Below, in pieces: positions 4,402 through 9,003 of a stretch of 9,003 nucleotides of DNA (position 1 is the first letter of the stretch; each line of letters opens with the position of its first letter). Source of the stretch: Desulfocapsa sp. (GTDB lineage Bacteria; Desulfobacterota; Desulfobulbia; Desulfobulbales; Desulfocapsaceae); the NCBI GenBank assembly GCA_030635405.1, contig DAOVZA010000057.1, positions 1 to 9,003 of the forward strand. The letters are read 5' to 3'. The notes under the pieces were generated by a model, which did not search any database, was not told where the DNA came from, and saw only the letters and a list, made by a program, of their open reading frames with translations. The position numbers and the translations under genes are program-made.

Positions 4402-6369
4402 TTAGCTGGATCTTCGTCGCGCTGTTTCCGGGAAAAGGCTGATGTCGGTGTGGGGCAGAAAAAGTGAGGCTACATACTGATCTTTGAAGCCGGGAACTTC
4501 CGAAAGCTCAAAGCTTGTCATTTTCCGTACCACTGAAACAACATCCTGCCTGATATGATTGGAGAGTTCGCTCATCCAGGCACCCATCAAAGAACCATTA
4601 CCCACGTAAAGAATCTTATCAGGATCCACCTCTGGAAGCAGGCCCACTGCCATGGCACTGTCAAGGTCGATGAATGATCCAAATCCACCAGCAAGGATGA
4701 TCTGTTCAAGATCTCCCACCTGCAGGCCCACTTGCTCAAGAAGGGTTGCAACTCCAGCAAAAATGGCTGCTTTTGCCCGGATGAAGTTTTCTATATCCAC
4801 TTCGTTAAGCACTATATCGTGGTCTGCTGCGCTCTCATCTTTCCAGGCGAGAACATATTCCATACCACTTCGCCCTTCGCGGATACGGGGTGAGTCGTGA
4901 TCATTGAATTTACCACTTTGATTGAGAACACCATTTTCAAATAGAGTGGCCACAATAATAAGCAAGCCTGATCCGCAGATACCGATAGGGGCCTTGTTGC
5001 CTTCTGTGACATTCATGGGCTCAAGAGTCTCAGGGTTGAGACTGAAATCACTGATTGCACCTTCCACGGCACGCATGCCATGGGTGATACCTCCTCCTTC
5101 AAAGGCAGGTCCTGCTGAACAGGCTGCACAGGCAAGCCATTCTCTGTTGCCGATGACGATTTCCGCATTGGTTCCCACATCGATAAAGAGAGTGAGAAGC
5201 TCAGTTCGATACATACCAGATCCCATGACACCAGCCACAATGTCACCGCCGACATAACTTGATATGGCAGGAAAGAGCAGTGATACACAGTGCTGGGGGA
5301 GCTCAAAGCCAAGATCAGCAGCACGCATGGGTGGAAAAAATGTTGAAACAGGAACATAGGGAGAACGCCTGATGTTGTCTGGTTCCAGTTGTAACAGAAG
5401 GTGGGTCATTGTCGTGTTGCCGGCAATGGTGATGGAGTTGATCTCATCTCTGCCAATGGTTCCATGGCCACAACTCTCAGATGGCGTAGCCTGTTTCAGC
5501 ATGTTTGTGATAAGCTTATTGATTGCTTCCACCACCAGTTCCTGCATCACGGCAAGCCCTTTCGGCTTCTCAGCATAGATGATTCTTGCGATGACATCTT
5601 CGCCATAACTTATTTGAGGGTTGTAACAGGAGTCTTTGGCCAGCACTTTACCGCTGTACAGGTCAATTAGCACCCCGTGAACTGTGGTGGTACCGATATC
5701 AATGGCTAGGCCAAAATTTCTGTGTTGCCATTGTCCCGGTTGGATGTTCAGAAGATGAAGCTTAGACTTGTTGTTTACAGGTTGTTCCAGAGTGACTGTC
5801 ACCTCAAAGTCTTTTTCTCGTAAAGCAGCTCTGATTTTCCGCATCACGGAAAGGCCCGTGATGATTCTATGCTTATTGTGTTGATCAGAAAGACCCTGAA
5901 TTAAGCGGCCCACATCTGCACGATTATCGTTGGCGTTTGGTGGTAAAAGCTGAAGGCAGAGTTTTTCAACCGGCGGATAAAAGATACCTTTTTTTTGGAG
6001 TTCGTCGATATTGAAGATGTGTATGCGGGCGCGATGCCTGAGAGGGATATCAGTGTTTAAACCACCTTTCTGGCGTCCTGATTCTTCAGGGACACGAACG
6101 GTTATGTCCTGGGTGATTTCAGAGGTGCAGGCTTGACGATAGCCCTGTTCGTATTCTTCGGATGAGAGCTTTTCGCTTCCTCCTCCATCGACTGTGCCCT
6201 GTTCAATGATAACGCGACATTTTCCGCAAACTCCGGCACCACCGCAGGAGGCGTTGATGTGAATCCCCGTTTTTCGTGCCGCGTCTATGAGGCTGGTTCT
6301 GTTTTTAACTTCAATGCTTTTGTTCGCAGGAAGAAAGGTGACAGTGCTGGTTTGCTGCTTGTCGCTCAT
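4402..6369 (-). CDS. RACo-like reductive activator of corrinoid proteins ([2Fe-2S] ferredoxin plus ASKHA ATPase domain)
   Basis: This 655-residue protein has the full architecture of RACo/AcsV-type activators, which use ATP and a low-potential electron to return inactive Co(II) corrinoid proteins to Co(I). An N-terminal plant-type ferredoxin domain (about 8-95) carries cluster ligands C42, C48, C51 and C81 (SCGGAGVCGKC, then QACTS). A linker and middle domain span about 96-215. The C-terminal ASKHA/DUF4445 domain (about 218-640) shows phosphate-binding motifs DIGTTT (224-229), AGNTTM (316-321), DVGTNAEI (397-404), SAGPAFEGGGI (418-428), GICGSGL (463-469) and AGGFGSF (560-566). Length matches the family. 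GGAG precedes the ATG by 8 nt, and the start overlaps the upstream stop as ATGA. No corrinoid protein or methyltransferase is seen here, so the client is unknown. A role in reactivating something else, perhaps a partner of the oxidoreductase, cannot be excluded. Confidence 0.9.
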   Translation of the reverse strand: MSDKQQTSTVTFLPANKSIEVKNRTSLIDAARKTGIHINASCGGAGVCGKCRVIIEQGTVDGGGSEKLSSEEYEQGYRQACTSEITQDITVRVPEESGRQKGGLNTDIPLRHRARIHIFNIDELQKKGIFYPPVEKLCLQLLPPNANDNRADVGRLIQGLSDQHNKHRIITGLSVMRKIRAALREKDFEVTVTLEQPVNNKSKLHLLNIQPGQWQHRNFGLAIDIGTTTVHGVLIDLYSGKVLAKDSCYNPQISYGEDVIARIIYAEKPKGLAVMQELVVEAINKLITNMLKQATPSESCGHGTIGRDEINSITIAGNTTMTHLLLQLEPDNIRRSPYVPVSTFFPPMRAADLGFELPQHCVSLLFPAISSYVGGDIVAGVMGSGMYRTELLTLFIDVGTNAEIVIGNREWLACAACSAGPAFEGGGITHGMRAVEGAISDFSLNPETLEPMNVTEGNKAPIGICGSGLLIIVATLFENGVLNQSGKFNDHDSPRIREGRSGMEYVLAWKDESAADHDIVLNEVDIENFIRAKAAIFAGVATLLEQVGLQVGDLEQIILAGGFGSFIDLDSAMAVGLLPEVDPDKILYVGNGSLMGAWMSELSNHIRQDVVSVVRKMTSFELSEVPGFKDQYVASLFLPHTDISLFPETARRRSS

Positions 6370-7202
6370 CTGGCAAACTCCGTTACATCCATTTTTTTTA
6401 ACTGGCTTAAATTGAAAACAGGGCCATCCATACAGATCAGCTTGCCATCAAGGTGGCAGTGGCCGCAAATGCCAATGCCGCATTTCATGTGTCGTTCAAG
6501 AGTTGTGAAGATGGAGTTATCATCACAGCCCATGGCCGAGAGTTGTTCAATAACAAACCGGATCATGATCGGTGGGCCGCAGACGATGGCTTTTGTACTG
6601 CTGGTCATCGTGCAATCTTTGAGCAGGTTGGTAACCAGTCCGACATGGCCCTTCCAGGTGTCATCTTTTTCATCCACAGTTAACCTGCAATCCACACCTT
6701 GCTCTTGCCATGATTTGATTGCCTGTTTGAAGGCGATGTCTGATGGGCTTCTACTGCCGTAAAGGAGAGTTATGTTGCGTACGGCGTCTTCTTCAAGTGT
6801 ACTGTTGTAGAGGCAGGAATCGATGACACTTTTAAGCGGAGCCAGTCCAATTCCTCCAGCTACAATGAGAAGGTCAGAGTTTGCAAATGTTTCCATGGGA
6901 AATGGTTTTCCAAAGGGGCCTCTCAATCCTACCATGTCGCCTTTCTTCATTTTGTGAATGGCCTCGGTCAGCTCTCCGGCTTTGCGTATCGAGAGGGTGA
7001 TGAGTGGTAGAGTATCCGGGGAAGATGAAATAGAGATCGCTGCTTCCCCACAATGAGGTACTGAAAGCATGAGAAACTGACCGGGAAGGAAGGTGAGGGG
7101 GAGGGTCTTATCGGTGAGTTCCAGGGAGAATGATGAAATCTGTTCGTTTTCTTTTATGATGTTCCGGATAAGAGCTAGGGCAGGAATGAAATTCTTGTTC
7201 AT
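6366..7202 (-). CDS. FAD/NAD(P)-binding oxidoreductase with [2Fe-2S] cluster (HydG/AsrB-like electron-transfer subunit)
   Basis: This 278-residue protein belongs to the ferredoxin-reductase-type electron-transfer subunits that include sulfhydrogenase gamma, AsrB and PyrK. A flavin-binding beta-barrel (about 1-100) contains GEAAISISSSP (52-62) in the FAD site. The nucleotide domain (about 105-225) has GGIGLAPLKS (116-125) and CGPP (208-211). A C-terminal [2Fe-2S] site has the spacing C241-x4-C246-x2-C249-x7-C257 (CGIGICGHC). Length and cysteine set fit a complete family member. In these complexes the subunit passes electrons between NAD(P)(H) and an adjacent iron-sulfur subunit, here the product of the preceding gene. 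The start overlaps that gene's stop as ATGA and has AGGAGA just upstream; its own stop overlaps the RACo-like start. Whether NAD+ or NADP+ is used cannot be read. Confidence 0.9.
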   Translation of the reverse strand: MNKNFIPALALIRNIIKENEQISSFSLELTDKTLPLTFLPGQFLMLSVPHCGEAAISISSSPDTLPLITLSIRKAGELTEAIHKMKKGDMVGLRGPFGKPFPMETFANSDLLIVAGGIGLAPLKSVIDSCLYNSTLEEDAVRNITLLYGSRSPSDIAFKQAIKSWQEQGVDCRLTVDEKDDTWKGHVGLVTNLLKDCTMTSSTKAIVCGPPIMIRFVIEQLSAMGCDDNSIFTTLERHMKCGIGICGHCHLDGKLICMDGPVFNLSQLKKMDVTEFAR

Positions 7203-8248
7203 GATGTCTCCTGCTTTGTAAACAGATCAATGAATGTTGTAATATCAACGCCGCCAAAACAGATATTAACACAGCGTCCACAACCGGTACAGGAGGCCTT
7301 GCCATGACTTTCGTAGTCGTGTTTCAGCTTGTGGAGAAAACGCCGTTTTAGAGCGTGTTTGTTGCGATTCACCGGATTATGTCCTCCGGCCATTCGTGTG
7401 AAGCCACTGCTTGTGCAGGCGTCCCAGGTTCGAATCCTGATTCCGCTTGTGCTGTCCTGTGGCTTATCGTCCACTGAAAAACAGGTGCATGTCGGGCAGA
7501 CATAGGCGCAGCCACCGCAATCGTAGCAGCGACTTGAGAGTTTTTCCCAGATCTCTTCAGAGACGGTTTCTTTCTGTAATTTCTGGCAAGCATGGTCAAC
7601 CTGAATGTTTCTGTTGAACTGCCCTCGTGCCTCTAGTAAAAGCTGGTAACGGCGTTTTTGATCCTCTTCCTGTACTTCACGAAAGAAATAACCCCATTTT
7701 TCCAGGAGGTCAGCGCCTTTTCTTCGTCCGGCTGAAACAAAGTAGCGGTCTCCAAGGTCGATGAACTGCAGGCTGTATCCGTATTCCATGTAGGGGCCGC
7801 TGCCTGTGGCTTCACAAAAACAGTTATCAAAAGGCTGATTGCAGCCAAGTGTTATAATAAGTGAGTTGTTGCGTCTGTCGTAATAAGTGGCATCCTTTGT
7901 CGGTTTGGAAAAAATCAGGTCCATATATAACAGGGCCGTGAGGTCGCAGGAGCGTACACCAAAAAAGATGGTGGCCTGTGCAGGCTCTGGCGGTGTGAAG
8001 TTGTAATCTCCTTTGACAATAGTATATTCGGCAAGGGTTTCCTGTTGAGGTAGGAAGAATGGCTTGAGCGATGTCTGCGGCTGGTTTTCAAGGTCAATTT
8101 TTGTTTTATCAATATCGTCAATTTCAGAAAACAGAGTGTCGCCATATTCATTTTTTACAGGTGCAACCAGGCGTGCGTCTTTTGTTAATTTGCGCAGAAA
8201 TGGATACAGATTGTCTTTGCTGAGGATCAGCTCTTTTAAATCAATCAT
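7199..8248 (-). CDS. Two-[4Fe-4S] electron-transfer subunit (HydB/AsrA-like)
   Basis: This 349-residue protein resembles sulfhydrogenase beta and anaerobic sulfite reductase subunit A and is close to them in length. The N-terminal domain holds the family motif FFGVRSCDLTAL (95-106, with C101) and a cysteine group at C136, C143 and C145 (LGCNQPFDNCFC). Two C-terminal [4Fe-4S] sites are clear: C241/C244/C247/C251 (CYDCGGCAYVC) and C320/C323/C326/C330 (CTGCGRCVNIC). It probably links the flavin subunit (next gene) to the molybdopterin subunit (previous gene) in a soluble complex. The start overlaps the upstream stop by 8 bp and has AAGGTGG just before the ATG; the stop overlaps the next start as ATGA, so translation is coupled on both sides. 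AsrC and NiFe-hydrogenase large and small subunits, the usual partners of these two families, are not seen in the window. Confidence 0.88.
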   Translation of the reverse strand: MIDLKELILSKDNLYPFLRKLTKDARLVAPVKNEYGDTLFSEIDDIDKTKIDLENQPQTSLKPFFLPQQETLAEYTIVKGDYNFTPPEPAQATIFFGVRSCDLTALLYMDLIFSKPTKDATYYDRRNNSLIITLGCNQPFDNCFCEATGSGPYMEYGYSLQFIDLGDRYFVSAGRRKGADLLEKWGYFFREVQEEDQKRRYQLLLEARGQFNRNIQVDHACQKLQKETVSEEIWEKLSSRCYDCGGCAYVCPTCTCFSVDDKPQDSTSGIRIRTWDACTSSGFTRMAGGHNPVNRNKHALKRRFLHKLKHDYESHGKASCTGCGRCVNICFGGVDITTFIDLFTKQETS

Positions 8249-9003
8249 GAGCCACCTTTTTTAAGCGAACTGAGCAGACTTTGAATTCCGGGCATTTTGA
8301 TTTGGGCTCCATGGCATCAACGGTGAGCTGATTAATGCGAACTTCAAAAAAATGAAATGATGAAAAGACCGTGCCCGGTTTAACACGATCCGTGATCTGA
8401 GTAGTGATGTGCACGGTTCCTCTTTTTGAACTGAGTTCGACGGTTTCTCCATCAGTTATCTTTAGTTTATTGGAGTCTTGAATATTTATTTCAAGTAAGG
8501 CCTGTGGATATTCCCGAACCAGTCGTTTCGAGTTTCTGGTCATGGTTGCTGTGTGGTAGTGATGATAGGAGCCTCGGCCTGTGACCAGAGTGAATGGATA
8601 TTTCTTTCCCGGTGTCTCGTATGGCTCCTGATGTTTGGTGATGGTGAACTGGCCTTTGCCTCGTGCAAAATAATATTTGTGTAAAAATTCAGTACCGGGA
8701 TGATTTCGATCGGTGCAGGGCCATTGTAAACCATGGTTTTCGGCAAGACGATCATAGTGTATGCCGCCGTAAATGGGTGTGAGCAGACTGATTTCTTCCA
8801 TTATTTCAGCCTCTGTGTCAAAATCCATCCCCGGGCAGCCTATCCGTCTGCCAAGTTCCATTATGATATCACTGTCGGAGCGACAATCATTCACTGGATC
8901 AGTGACACGGCGGCAGAGCTGCACTCTGTGGTCCGTATTGGTAATGGTGCCGGCCTTTTCGGCAAAGGAGGCGGCCGGAAATACCACATCGGCCATTTGC
9001 GCA
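8241..9003 (-). CDS. Formate-dehydrogenase-like molybdopterin oxidoreductase, C-terminal part
   Basis: The gene runs off the right edge; the final 253 codons are visible, reading Q-M-A-D-V-V from the edge, so the Met encoded at 8994-8996 is internal and not the start. The first segment, ADVVFPAASFAEKAGTITNT, is the conserved stretch of FdhA/NuoG-type molybdopterin enzymes that precedes the last domain. Residues about 130-245 of the visible part form the molydopterin dinucleotide-binding barrel, with GRGSYHHYHTATMTRNSKRL, DGETVELSSKRGTV, VKPGTVFSSFHF and NQLT. The ending CPEFKVCSVRLKK is typical of soluble formate dehydrogenases. The active-site Cys/Sec and N-terminal iron-sulfur region lie outside, so formate as substrate is inferred from C-terminal similarity. 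It overlaps the next gene by 8 bp and is the first visible gene of the redox operon. Confidence 0.85.
   Translation of the reverse strand, partial: AQMADVVFPAASFAEKAGTITNTDHRVQLCRRVTDPVNDCRSDSDIIMELGRRIGCPGMDFDTEAEIMEEISLLTPIYGGIHYDRLAENHGLQWPCTDRNHPGTEFLHKYYFARGKGQFTITKHQEPYETPGKKYPFTLVTGRGSYHHYHTATMTRNSKRLVREYPQALLEINIQDSNKLKITDGETVELSSKRGTVHITTQITDRVKPGTVFSSFHFFEVRINQLTVDAMEPKSKCPEFKVCSVRLKKVAHD

Noticed and set aside
4922..5357. 111-codon plus-strand and 114-codon minus-strand frames within the RACo-like gene
   Set aside because: Both lie in alternative frames inside an intact ASKHA domain, and neither encodes a recognisable protein.
6259..6762. 167-codon plus-strand frame spanning the ends of two redox genes
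   Set aside because: It is antisense to two well-supported, motif-rich genes and has no domain of its own; it reflects their codon pattern.
8994..8996. ATG encoding Met-Ala-Asp-Val as the start of the molybdopterin gene
   Set aside because: The reading frame continues to the window edge, and ADVVFPAASFAEK is an internal conserved motif of much longer proteins, so this Met is internal.

Overview
The window most resembles an anaerobic, respiratory Gram-negative bacterium of the sulfate-reducing type (Desulfobacterota, perhaps Desulfobulbales-like). That assignment is an inference from gene content: a formate-dehydrogenase-type molybdopterin protein with sulfhydrogenase/AsrAB-like electron-transfer subunits, a RACo-type reductive activator, periplasmic and outer-membrane lipoprotein signals, and moderate G+C. 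No rRNA, tRNA, CRISPR array or intact insertion sequence was seen.

Left part (1-2093): a two-component signalling locus. On the minus strand a PhnD-family periplasmic binding protein (135-1142) is followed 27 bp later by the N-terminus of a membrane protein cut by the window edge, probably the sensor kinase. A NarL/FixJ-type response regulator (1422-2093) reads divergently. The 279-bp region between them carries a 10-bp direct repeat and two small palindromes, which are candidate regulator sites.

Middle part (2179-4389): accessory or cell-envelope DNA. A VapBC toxin-antitoxin pair on the minus strand has its own promoter, with paired repeats around the -10 box, and a terminator hairpin that includes the last codons of vapC. 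A poorly coding stretch of about 560 bp with short inverted repeats follows. Next come a small secreted protein of unknown function (3411-3731) and an Lpp/OprI-like alanine-zipper lipoprotein (4084-4323), each followed by a rho-independent terminator.

Right part (4402-9003, minus strand): a tightly coupled redox operon. In transcription order it holds the C-terminal part of a formate-dehydrogenase-like molybdopterin oxidoreductase (running off the right edge), a two-[4Fe-4S] HydB/AsrA-like subunit, a FAD/NAD(P)/[2Fe-2S] HydG/AsrB-like subunit, and a RACo-like ferredoxin-ASKHA ATPase. The genes overlap by 8, 4 and 4 bp. The first three could form a soluble formate:NAD(P)-type oxidoreductase. 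The fourth belongs to the family that reduces inactive Co(II) corrinoids using ATP, so the operon may be a dedicated electron supply for corrinoid reactivation. This is the most interesting hypothesis in the window.
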